A DNA stretch of 64,000 nucleotides from a virus: the IMG/VR virus record IMGVR_UViG_3300031787_005083, positions 121,763 to 185,762 of that record; one strand, written 5' to 3'. A program made the translations under genes and the position numbers. The notes below the pieces were generated by a model. The model did no database searches. It had not been told where the DNA came from and was given only the letters and a program-made list of their open reading frames with translations. Shown here piece by piece: positions 36,002-43,535 of the stretch. Position 1 is the stretch's first letter. Every line of letters begins with the position of its first letter.

Positions 36002-37169
36002 AATTATAAATTTTGAATGGATGTGTGATCACAATCATTACACCCATGAACAATTTGATAAAATTAAAACTGATTTAATTAAAAAAGACATTGATCAAGC
36101 CATAGATGAAAATGTTGATACTGTTGTAGGGCTTTATCTAATGGATGGGTTTTTACAACCTAAGTATAGATACAAAGAGTTTATTTTGCACCTAAACGAA
36201 ATAAAAGATTATGCTTACAATGCTGGAATTAAAAAAATAATTCTAATAAGTGGCCATGGCGAAACATTAGATAATTGTCCCTTTGAATACCTGTTTTTAG
36301 ATTTTAATCTTAGATTATTAATTAATAGCTATCCTGATCTAAATGTATTACCTAAATTCAATCCTGAAAATACAAAGTTTCTCTTTTTAACTGGCATGCC
36401 AAATAGACCTAATCGTATAGGTCTATTGAGCAAGTACTATGATAAAGATTTATTAGACACTGCTGAGTGGAGTTTTTTTGGCCCATGGACACCTATGGAT
36501 CAATCTTGGTGTAGAGAATATCTTAAACATTATAGTGATGAACACTACAATACATTTTTAATTAATTGTGAAAGATCTTTTGATAATAGATATGAAACGT
36601 GTAAGCCATTCTATGGATCGTATACTTCAACGGAAAATGCACCGCTATGGTATGATGTAGTTAATATTGACTGGGTTCAATTACCCAGTCATATTGATTC
36701 TAAAGTATATAGCGATACACTTTTTAGTGTTATATCTGAAGGTCCAAATTTTTGGTCTGAAGATTGGAGTTTCATTACAGAAAAAACATGGCGAACTTTT
36801 TTACATCGTCATCCTTTTATATTTGCCGGGCACCCTGATCAATTTAGATATATTAAGAAACTTGGATTTAAAACATTTGAAGAATATTTGTTAATCAAAG
36901 ATTACGCCTATATTGAAGATGAAAATGAAAGACTAGATGCTGTAGTCAAAAATACAGAATACTTATTAAAAAATATAAAAAATAATTTAGATGCTATAGA
37001 AAAAGACGTAGAATATAATTATCAAATGTATTTTAATCATGTAAACAATCAGGATAAAATTTTTAAATTCTTAAAGCACGATTTAAATGTTTCGTCAGAT
37101 GATATCCAGCCATATGCTAATATCAAAGGTTATCCGTATCTCATTAGGAGAATACCTGATGGATTCTAA
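35982..37169 (+). CDS. TEKTWR-family glycosyltransferase-like protein, duplicate
   Basis: A 395-residue paralogue of the gene at 33816. It shares IINFEWMCD with INFELLWD at the N-terminus, and FITEKTWRTF, HPFIFAGHPDQF and FRYIKKLGFKTFEEY around residues 245-290. The long stretch of near-identical bases between the copies indicates a fairly recent duplication. The start overlaps the aminotransferase stop by 20 nt, and a second ATG at 35988 is possible. Function unknown beyond glycosyltransferase-like. Confidence 0.55.
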   Translation: MNMSKSKIINFEWMCDHNHYTHEQFDKIKTDLIKKDIDQAIDENVDTVVGLYLMDGFLQPKYRYKEFILHLNEIKDYAYNAGIKKIILISGHGETLDNCPFEYLFLDFNLRLLINSYPDLNVLPKFNPENTKFLFLTGMPNRPNRIGLLSKYYDKDLLDTAEWSFFGPWTPMDQSWCREYLKHYSDEHYNTFLINCERSFDNRYETCKPFYGSYTSTENAPLWYDVVNIDWVQLPSHIDSKVYSDTLFSVISEGPNFWSEDWSFITEKTWRTFLHRHPFIFAGHPDQFRYIKKLGFKTFEEYLLIKDYAYIEDENERLDAVVKNTEYLLKNIKNNLDAIEKDVEYNYQMYFNHVNNQDKIFKFLKHDLNVSSDDIQPYANIKGYPYLIRRIPDGF

Positions 37170-38091
37170 ATGTGCAGCTTTCTGGAAACATACTAATGTT
37201 CGTAGCGATAACAAAATATTTCCCTGTTGTAGATTTAAGAATCCTGTAGATAATTTCAACGGCGATTTAATTCATATATTAGAGTCCAGTGCATATAAAG
37301 AACTTAGAAAAAAAAGTTTAAACGGTGAATTTATCCAAGGTTGCGAAAAATGCTATTACGAAGATGCCAACGGTAGGCAAAGTCTTCGACAACGATTAAA
37401 CAAAGAATATACTACTGACACAGTTGAATTAGAATTTTTAGAAATAGGGTTTGACAATATATGTAATTTAACCTGTGACGGATGCTGGAGTGATTTTAGT
37501 TCCGAGTGGAGTAAAAAACTTAACCCTACTGCAAACAAGATTACTCACTATCGTTCAGTTGATGAGATTGTTAAAGTTCCGTCTAGTATTAAAAAAATAC
37601 TCTTTTTAGGCGGTGAACCTTTAATGACCAACCGGCATGAAAAGTTTTTAAAACTAATTGAAAATCCAGCAGCAGTTGAAATAATTTACAACACTAACGG
37701 AATGTTTTTGTTAAAAGAAGAATTTATTAATTTTTTACATCAGTTTAAATCGGTAAAATTTACGTTAAGTATTGATGGGTACAAAGATCTAAATAACAAA
37801 GTTAGATCTGGAAGTAAGTGGGAAGATATTTTAAGTTTTATAGAACAGATATCTAAATCTAACTTTGATCTAGAAGTGAATACAGTGTTACATTTAAATA
37901 ACTGGCACGGAATAAAGGAGCTTGAATCCTTTATACAACAATTAGGAGTACCGTGGATAGTAAATGTTTTAACATATCCTACACATTTAGATATTTCTAA
38001 TTTTGAACAAAAGGAACAAATTATTAATTTGATTAGCGAAACAAACATTCCAAATAAAACTTATGTCATTAACCATCTATTACATAATTAA
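37159..38091 (+). CDS. twitch/SPASM-type radical SAM protein, short form
   Basis: A 310-residue protein from ATG 37159, chosen because AGGAG lies about 8 nt upstream. N-terminal auxiliary cysteines are C5 (KCAAFWKH), C23-C24 (FPCCRF) and C62/C65 (CEKC). The radical SAM motif is C102-x3-C106-x2-C109 and FLGGEPLM follows. Compared with its relatives (380-460 residues) it lacks the C-terminal 80-100 residues. A strong AAAGGAG site for the next gene lies just after its stop. Substrate unknown. Confidence 0.86.
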   Translation: MDSKCAAFWKHTNVRSDNKIFPCCRFKNPVDNFNGDLIHILESSAYKELRKKSLNGEFIQGCEKCYYEDANGRQSLRQRLNKEYTTDTVELEFLEIGFDNICNLTCDGCWSDFSSEWSKKLNPTANKITHYRSVDEIVKVPSSIKKILFLGGEPLMTNRHEKFLKLIENPAAVEIIYNTNGMFLLKEEFINFLHQFKSVKFTLSIDGYKDLNNKVRSGSKWEDILSFIEQISKSNFDLEVNTVLHLNNWHGIKELESFIQQLGVPWIVNVLTYPTHLDISNFEQKEQIINLISETNIPNKTYVINHLLHN

Positions 38092-38106
38092 TAAAAGGAG
38101 TTATTT

Positions 38107-38727
38107 ATGAGTTCAGAATTTTATCAGTATTTTGATTATCCAAATTGGTTAGAACATCAAAAAAAATTGTTAGCATATAGACAATTAAAGATGGCTGACA
38201 TCGTAACTGACAATCAATCATGGGCTGCGTTAAACTATGATGAATTTTCTATGGATTTAAAAGATGTTATTGACGATTATGCACAGCTTGGTCTATACAT
38301 AAAACAGTTAATTTTTATATCTTTCCCCCCTACTGATTTAAATTCTACAGACATGAATGATCCAAAAACAATTTATATACATGTTGACAGTAAGGATGAC
38401 GATGAACATTTGTTAAAGGAATCAGCTCCTACATTGTTTTCTCCAAGATATGTATTTAATATTCCATTAATAAATTGTGAAAACAGTACTACGTTTTTTT
38501 ATGATTTTATAGATCCAAATAAACACACAAAAGACACTCATGTATATTTTGGAGGTTGTGTCGATTACAGTAATGTAGTTGAAGTGGATAAATTTACTCT
38601 TAACAAACCTGCATTTCTAAAAGTTAGTGTTCCCCATGCAGTGCATAATCCTACTGATAGTTTAAGAATTGTTTGTAGTATGCGTGTTGATGATAGTAGT
38701 CCATTACTAAAAAGGCTTTTCAAATGA
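38107..38727 (+). CDS. 2OG-Fe(II) oxygenase-like/cupin protein
   Basis: A 206-residue protein with H92-x-D94 (IYIHVDSKDD), H177 or H180 (VPHAVHN) and R187 (LRIVCSMR), consistent with a 2-oxoglutarate oxygenase-like or cupin fold. AAAAGGAG lies about 8 nt before the ATG, a strong translation signal that is uncommon in this island. The next gene overlaps by 4 nt. Substrate unknown. Confidence 0.6.
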   Translation: MSSEFYQYFDYPNWLEHQKKLLAYRQLKMADIVTDNQSWAALNYDEFSMDLKDVIDDYAQLGLYIKQLIFISFPPTDLNSTDMNDPKTIYIHVDSKDDDEHLLKESAPTLFSPRYVFNIPLINCENSTTFFYDFIDPNKHTKDTHVYFGGCVDYSNVVEVDKFTLNKPAFLKVSVPHAVHNPTDSLRIVCSMRVDDSSPLLKRLFK

Positions 38728-39299
38728 CATCAACTATAAGCTGTAAACGGTATATTGAATATAACAAGATTATTAGTGCTGTAGATTCAATGGCTAAAAA
38801 AGTTGCAGAATTTAGAGAAACTATGTCAAGTGATATGTACGACTTGACTCAAGTTGACCCGGCTCCTGATTTAACAGACATACATCCTAGAGATAGAAAA
38901 AATGTTAAAATTCTTTGCGGTGCTTTGCCCTTTGATGGAAAACCAAACTTAGGCAAACTATTAAAAGAAGAATCAGATATACTAACAAATTTAAAAGGAT
39001 ATTCTGCTGGGTTTGTTTTCTTTATGACTCCAAATTCAATCTTACCATTACATGTACACGGCGAATATGTAGCGAAAGATTCAAACGATACAATAGGAGT
39101 TTGGAATGCCTGTTTTGGAATTACAGTACCGTCGACAGATTCTAACATGGTAGGTATAGAAGTAAACGGTGAAGTTTATTCTCATGGTCATAATGTAGAT
39201 GTAACATTTGACCCACAAACACCGCATCAAGCATGGAACCACACTAACGAGTGGTGGACTATGTTAATCTTAAATATTGATAAGAGATTTTTTATTTAA
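38724..39299 (+). CDS. cupin/Asp-Asn hydroxylase-like protein
   Basis: A 191-residue protein with H110-x-H112 (LPLHVHGE) and H168 (TPHQAWNH), a metal set closer to cupins or non-standard 2-oxoglutarate enzymes because the usual Asp is His. The flanking strands (GYSAGFVFFMTPNS, WWTMLILN) fit a double-stranded beta-helix. It overlaps the preceding oxygenase-like gene by 4 nt. The amidinotransferase gene follows 10 nt later. Substrate unknown. Confidence 0.6.
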   Translation: MTSTISCKRYIEYNKIISAVDSMAKKVAEFRETMSSDMYDLTQVDPAPDLTDIHPRDRKNVKILCGALPFDGKPNLGKLLKEESDILTNLKGYSAGFVFFMTPNSILPLHVHGEYVAKDSNDTIGVWNACFGITVPSTDSNMVGIEVNGEVYSHGHNVDVTFDPQTPHQAWNHTNEWWTMLILNIDKRFFI

Positions 39300-39309
39300 A
39301 GGAAATATT

Positions 39310-40368
39310 TTGAAAATATCAACAAATAATCATTGGGATCCATTAGAAGAAATAATTGTAGGCATAGCTGATCATGCACGAGTGCCTACAGTGGACAGAA
39401 GCACCATGAATATGAGCTACAGTAACTATAGTATGGATAGTGTTAAACCTTTAGAAGGAGCATATCCTCAATGGTTAATTGATGAAGCTAACGAAGACTT
39501 GGAAGGATTGGCTACCGCGCTAAGAAAAGCCGGAGTTAAAGTACATAGACCAAAGCCGTTAGATCACAGTAAACAGTTTAGTACACCAGAGTGGCAAACT
39601 ACTGGTTGGTATACTTGGTGTCCTAGAGACTTACTGTTGCCGTTAAAAAATCTAATTATTGAAACGCCTAGTGGGTGTCGTTCTAGATATTTTGAAACTA
39701 GGGCATATCACGATATAATGTTAGAAGCAGTTCGAGATGGAGTTGAATGGATAGCAGCACCTAAACCTATTCTATTAGATGAAGGCTATCAATTTGAAGA
39801 TATACAAGGAAAGCCAAGTTTATTAAATTTAGAACCTATATTTGATGCTCCTAACTGTGTGCGTTTGGGTAAAGATATTTTATTTCAAATTTCAAACACT
39901 GGTAATCATTTAGGAATGCAATGGTTAAAAAATGTGCTTGAACCTAGAGGTTATAGAATACATGCGGCAGAGCATATTTACAGTTTTGCTCATATGGATA
40001 GTACCATCGTTCCTTTAAGTCCGGGGAAAGTTTTGTTAAATAGTACTAGAGTCACGCCTGAAAATTGTCCTAAGATATTTGAAAAATGGGATAAGATATG
40101 GTTTAAAGATGTAAATATTAATCCTACTACAGAAACCGGACCAGGCAGTATCAGTCCGTGCAGTCCGTATATAGGAATGAATATTTTAAGTATAAACCCT
40201 AGTACAGTAATAGTAGGCGAAGATCAGATTAATTTAACAAGAGTTTTAGAAAAACAAGGATTTGATGTAGTACATGTAAAAATGCGGCACGCTCAAACAC
40301 TTAGTGGCGGACTTCATTGTACTACTTTAGATTTAAGAAGAACAGGATCGTTAGAGGATTATACATGA
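39310..40368 (+). CDS. amidinotransferase (glycine amidinotransferase-like)
   Basis: A 352-residue enzyme of the GATM/StrB amidinotransferase family, which moves an amidino group from arginine to an amine acceptor. It has WCPRDLLLP, DAPNCVRLGKDILFQISNTG, HMDSTIVPLSPGKVLLN and SGGLHCTTLD, where C337 is the catalytic cysteine. The start is TTG at 39310 with AGGA 6 nt upstream; an ATG at 39277 lies inside the previous gene. The acceptor is unknown (glycine, an aminocyclitol or an amino sugar). The gene is followed by a small oxygenase-like gene that overlaps its end. Confidence 0.85.
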   Translation: MKISTNNHWDPLEEIIVGIADHARVPTVDRSTMNMSYSNYSMDSVKPLEGAYPQWLIDEANEDLEGLATALRKAGVKVHRPKPLDHSKQFSTPEWQTTGWYTWCPRDLLLPLKNLIIETPSGCRSRYFETRAYHDIMLEAVRDGVEWIAAPKPILLDEGYQFEDIQGKPSLLNLEPIFDAPNCVRLGKDILFQISNTGNHLGMQWLKNVLEPRGYRIHAAEHIYSFAHMDSTIVPLSPGKVLLNSTRVTPENCPKIFEKWDKIWFKDVNINPTTETGPGSISPCSPYIGMNILSINPSTVIVGEDQINLTRVLEKQGFDVVHVKMRHAQTLSGGLHCTTLDLRRTGSLEDYT

Positions 40369-40859
40369 TTGAGTTTGTAACAAATATAAAAGATTTTTGG
40401 TCAACTGATTTAGAAAAATTTGTCTTTCCAGTTATGTCACCTCTTAACACTAATGTAAGAGATTATTGGAATCATCCTAATTTTCAAAATGCCAAACCTC
40501 TCTTGCAAGCATTTGACAATGATTTACCAGAGTATTGGAATAAATTTCTAATTGAGCTAGGTACAACAGAAGGTACAGTATCTTGGACTAACCTAGTACC
40601 GGGTCAAGTCCTACCTGTTCATACTGATGAGTTTTATAAACTAAGAACCAAGTACAATGTTGATATAGAAAAATGTAGAAGATATTTAATTTTTCTAAAT
40701 GATTGGGTACTTGGACATTCTGTTGATTTTGAAGAAAAGACTATAACAAGATGGAAGTGTGGAGATGTTTGGTTATTTGATCATCGTTCATTCCACTGCG
40801 CCGCTAATGCTTCTACAGTAGATTTTATAACCTGTCAGGTTAATACTATTACGATTTAA
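40365..40859 (+). CDS. 2OG-Fe(II) oxygenase-like protein, small
   Basis: A 164-residue protein from ATG 40365, which overlaps the amidinotransferase stop by 4 nt. It has H86-x-D88 (PVHTDEF) after the PGQVLP turn, and H144 (SFHCAANAS), the iron ligands of a small 2-oxoglutarate oxygenase; the layout matches the protein at 28344. It is the last island gene. Its TAA shares the palindrome TTAA with the stop of the convergent tail gene. Confidence 0.7.
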   Translation: MIEFVTNIKDFWSTDLEKFVFPVMSPLNTNVRDYWNHPNFQNAKPLLQAFDNDLPEYWNKFLIELGTTEGTVSWTNLVPGQVLPVHTDEFYKLRTKYNVDIEKCRRYLIFLNDWVLGHSVDFEEKTITRWKCGDVWLFDHRSFHCAANASTVDFITCQVNTITI

Positions 40860-42001
40860 GGATTTAGAGGATATAGTGGAAGTGCATAATCTACGCCATC
40901 AACTATAATTCTAATATATTTAACTGTTCCACCTGTATTAACTTCGCCGGAACCAGCACCAGCTACTATTGAATTATCTTGTATTCCGATAATCCCCTCG
41001 CTGTCTATAGATAACATAGTAACAAGTTCTTCTGTAGCATTTACACAACCTAATTCTATTCTACCTGGAATATACCCAGCACCCGGAGTGTCATCTACAA
41101 AAATTTGAATACCGGCTACTACAGCAGGACTACCGTTGCTATCTGCACCAAGCCAGTATTGACTAACAATTTTATCACCAATTTGAAGTGGCAATGGTGT
41201 TTCATGCGTTCCTCTATATCTACTATACAATACTGCTGGCCCTTCTACAGTATTAGAAGCGCCATAGATAGACATAGCGTCATACGCATCGTCCGCAGTA
41301 CCAGTAGTATATACAGCTAATCCTGCTAAAGTACCGTTATTATTTTGTCCTGATAATGTAATTGTAGCACCGTTAACATCTTTAGTAGTAATGGCAATAT
41401 TATCAACTTCGCCAACAATTTTTCCAGCTACTGAATCAACAAGAGTGCTAGAATCATCAGCAAAAACAGAACCTGTTAAATCGCCTATGATTTCTCTTGC
41501 AGTAAGTGTATCAGTTTCTGCGTCCCATAGCACTAAATTACTATCTGCTGAGCCGCTTGAGAGTTTAATAATTTGTGAACCAACTGCTAACGTAGTGTCT
41601 ACGTTTGCTTGAGTAGCCCAAAGATTACGCCACTGTTTGGCACTTGTACCTAAATTATAAGAATCGTCAATGGCTGGAGTCAGTGACGAATTAATTAAAC
41701 CAAGTACACTGATATTGTCGGTTGCATTGTCACCTAAGTTAATAGATCCAGTAGCAGTAATATTACCAGTAATATTAATGTTACCTGTGCCTATTATGTT
41801 ATTACCGTTTAAGTTTAAATTGCCGCCCAGCAGTGGACTTGTTTCAGTTGAAAGGGCAGTTGGGCCAACGAGAATACCACCTGTAGTAGCTCCGTCGCCT
41901 ACAAATAACTTTTTCGTATCAGTAACGTAGACAATTTCGCCTATGTCTACGAATGCAGTAACACGTTCTGCTTCAGTACCGCGTCTTAATTTCAAAGCCA
42001 T
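40856..42001 (-). CDS. tail fibre/receptor-binding protein with Mtd-N-like domain
   Basis: A 381-residue protein whose first about 45 residues (LKLRRGTEAERVTAFVDIGE, then LFVGDGATTGG) match the Mtd N-terminal domain found on phage tail fibre and baseplate proteins. The rest is Gly/Asn/Thr-rich, with beta-repeat stretches, as expected for an adhesin or fibre. It starts with a late promoter (CATAAATA at 42032-42039) and a CAGGAG Shine-Dalgarno 8 nt before ATG. No reverse transcriptase lies nearby, so this is not a diversity-generating cassette as seen here. Confidence 0.72.
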   Translation of the reverse strand: MALKLRRGTEAERVTAFVDIGEIVYVTDTKKLFVGDGATTGGILVGPTALSTETSPLLGGNLNLNGNNIIGTGNINITGNITATGSINLGDNATDNISVLGLINSSLTPAIDDSYNLGTSAKQWRNLWATQANVDTTLAVGSQIIKLSSGSADSNLVLWDAETDTLTAREIIGDLTGSVFADDSSTLVDSVAGKIVGEVDNIAITTKDVNGATITLSGQNNNGTLAGLAVYTTGTADDAYDAMSIYGASNTVEGPAVLYSRYRGTHETPLPLQIGDKIVSQYWLGADSNGSPAVVAGIQIFVDDTPGAGYIPGRIELGCVNATEELVTMLSIDSEGIIGIQDNSIVAGAGSGEVNTGGTVKYIRIIVDGVDYALPLYPLNP

Positions 42002-42031
42002 GTAAATACTCCTGGTATCAATATCATATAG

Positions 42032-42039
42032 TATTTATG
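42032..42039 (-). promoter_or_regulatory. late promoter box of the tail protein gene
   Basis: CATAAATA on the - strand (42032-42039) lies 30 nt before the ATG of the tail protein and is followed by a leader with CAGGAG. This is the normal T4-like late promoter with leader, in contrast to the leaderless boxes of the island. Confidence 0.5.
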
Positions 42040-42054
42040 CCTTTGAATAAAAGA

Positions 42055-42390
42055 CTACTTGTTCTTTTTTAAGAAGCTTTTAGTGCGAGTTTGTATATCT
42101 CGTTTGATACGATCTGTATCTAACCTAAAATCAACGTTAATAATGTGCTCGTCGTACTCTTTAAACATCTGTTCGAGAACAGATTCTAAGTCTAAACTAG
42201 AGTGTTTTTGTCGAGATTTTTCAACGTCAATATCCCATACTTTTCCGCCCTTAAAGCTAACTCTAACGGAATGGAGATACTCTATGGGTACTGCTTCAAC
42301 TCTAACATCTTGAAATACTTCAGGCCAATGTGCTATTACATCTTCAGGAAGTTCTGTTATTTTTTTAGGCACTTTCTTCGGATTTTGCAC
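42055..42390 (-). CDS. conserved phage protein of unknown function
   Basis: A 111-residue, highly charged protein starting with GTG (42390), which overlaps the end of the next gene upstream by 26 nt. It is Lys-rich at both ends (KKVPKKITELPE and KSFLKKNK). I recognise no domain; similar small proteins are common beside structural genes of marine T4-like phages. Confidence 0.6.
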   Translation of the reverse strand: MQNPKKVPKKITELPEDVIAHWPEVFQDVRVEAVPIEYLHSVRVSFKGGKVWDIDVEKSRQKHSSLDLESVLEQMFKEYDEHIINVDFRLDTDRIKRDIQTRTKSFLKKNK

Positions 42391-42988
42391 TCTTTTTCTT
42401 TACAGGTGATAACTTATCTGCTTCTTCTCTAAGACGTTTAGCTTCTTTATATAATCGATCAGCATCGCTGCGATATTTAGAAGCTATTTGATCATCTGTA
42501 AGTACGCCGTCGGCTGGTGCCGCAAGTGTTTGTATAGTAGCAATATCTGTAACCTCAACGGAGTTTTCGTCAGTATTTACTACTGATGCAGTTTGCATAT
42601 CAGAACTCTTAAGAGCTAATTCGTCAATACTTACACCTTTTTGTTGTGCAATTGCTTGATTTAAATCGCTTAACAAAATAGTAGTTTTCATATCCGGCGT
42701 CATTTCTACTAAATTAGTGGCCATTTTTACCATTTTACCTGTAACGTGAAATGCTGCCAACATATTCCTACCGTCTGGTAGTGATGTGCGAGCCATTGCT
42801 TCTGCAAATTCATAAGCAGTTTGGCCAGCATTTGATTCAATCAATTTCATTAAAGTGTCATGCTCGTCTGCTTGTAAGTTCTCTGTAGTAACTACAATAC
42901 AGTTTTCTGCATCACCTGGTATTGTACGATACGCTACAACTATTTTTCTTTGGTTATTTTTTACTCTACCAACATGTTTTAGAGACAT
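42365..42988 (-). CDS. conserved phage protein of unknown function, charged C-terminus
   Basis: A 207-residue protein. The N-terminal 110 residues are a compact alpha/beta domain (KIVVAYRTIPGDAENCIVV), and the C-terminal 50 are a helical, Lys/Glu-rich tail ending KKKSAKSEESA. No catalytic motif is seen. It begins one base after the following gene's stop in an operon with the proteins at 42990 and 42055. A structural or assembly role is likely from context only. Confidence 0.6.
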   Translation of the reverse strand: MSLKHVGRVKNNQRKIVVAYRTIPGDAENCIVVTTENLQADEHDTLMKLIESNAGQTAYEFAEAMARTSLPDGRNMLAAFHVTGKMVKMATNLVEMTPDMKTTILLSDLNQAIAQQKGVSIDELALKSSDMQTASVVNTDENSVEVTDIATIQTLAAPADGVLTDDQIASKYRSDADRLYKEAKRLREEADKLSPVKKKSAKSEESA

Positions 42989-42989
42989 A

Positions 42990-43223
42990 TTATTCTCCTT
43001 CTTTTTTAGGTTGTTGTGAAGCTACAGCGGCTAGAAATGCTTCTAGTTTATTGTATGTCTGTCCTACTACAACCATTTCGCTGGGTTTAAAAGTACCCCT
43101 TTGACTTGCAACATCAATAATTTGCTTTAGGGCGTTTAGATCCTGCACAGTTAGTTCTGCGCTAGGTTGTGCAGGTGCAGTTGTTGCAGTAGTTTCAGGT
43201 TGTTTCTTTTGTTCATCGCTCAT
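42990..43223 (-). CDS. small phage protein, unknown function
   Basis: A 77-residue protein with a low-complexity, Thr/Pro/Ala/Gln-rich N-terminus and a helical C-terminus (LTVQDLNALKQIIDVAS). GGAG lies just before the ATG and a late-like box (AGTAAATA) about 30 nt upstream. It has no recognised domain. Confidence 0.6.
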   Translation of the reverse strand: MSDEQKKQPETTATTAPAQPSAELTVQDLNALKQIIDVASQRGTFKPSEMVVVGQTYNKLEAFLAAVASQQPKKEGE

Positions 43224-43250
43224 AATATCTCCTTAATTAAATGCGCTTTT

Positions 43251-43258
43251 TATTTACT
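43251..43258 (-). promoter_or_regulatory. late promoter-like box
   Basis: AGTAAATA on the - strand, about 28 nt before the ATG of the 77-residue protein and followed by a leader with AAGGAG. It deviates in two positions from TATAAATA, so the call is tentative. Confidence 0.4.
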
Positions 43259-43535
43259 AGTATTTTAAATATGGACACGCCAAAGTGAAATAAGAAAGTT
43301 CTTTATGATCTTCAAAACCTATTTTTAACAAAGTTACTACTTGATTGGTAGAATCTACTTCTACAGTTTTTCCAACATAAAATCTGCCCTTTTGATGATC
43401 CATAATCCACTTTGCAATACTGTCTTGCAAGTTGTAATTCATGGGAACTGAGACATACTCAAAATGCTTTGGAGGCACTTTGAGTTGTCTCAGATCAAAA
43501 AAGTTTAAAGGATTTGGATCTTTAAGACGTAACAT
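43257..43535 (-). CDS. small phage protein, unknown function
   Basis: A 92-residue protein with short beta-strands and basic residues (FYVGKTVEVDSTNQVVTLLK). It begins with ATG sharing a base with the stop of the VWA protein gene (TAATG), so it is probably co-translated with it. No recognised domain. Confidence 0.6.
   Translation of the reverse strand: MLRLKDPNPLNFFDLRQLKVPPKHFEYVSVPMNYNLQDSIAKWIMDHQKGRFYVGKTVEVDSTNQVVTLLKIGFEDHKELSYFTLACPYLKY

Noticed and set aside
39277-39309. Longer amidinotransferase start at ATG 39277
   Set aside because: It would lie inside the upstream gene without a Shine-Dalgarno, whereas TTG 39310 follows AGGA and gives the expected family start.
1-40859. RiPP precursor peptide for the radical SAM cluster
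   Set aside because: I looked for short genes with a leader and a Cys/Thr/Lys-rich core beside the radical SAM genes and found none beyond the 8-codon frame at 35064.
40856-42001. Diversity-generating retroelement around the Mtd-N protein
   Set aside because: The Mtd-N domain suggested it, but I found no reverse transcriptase or template/variable repeat in the window.
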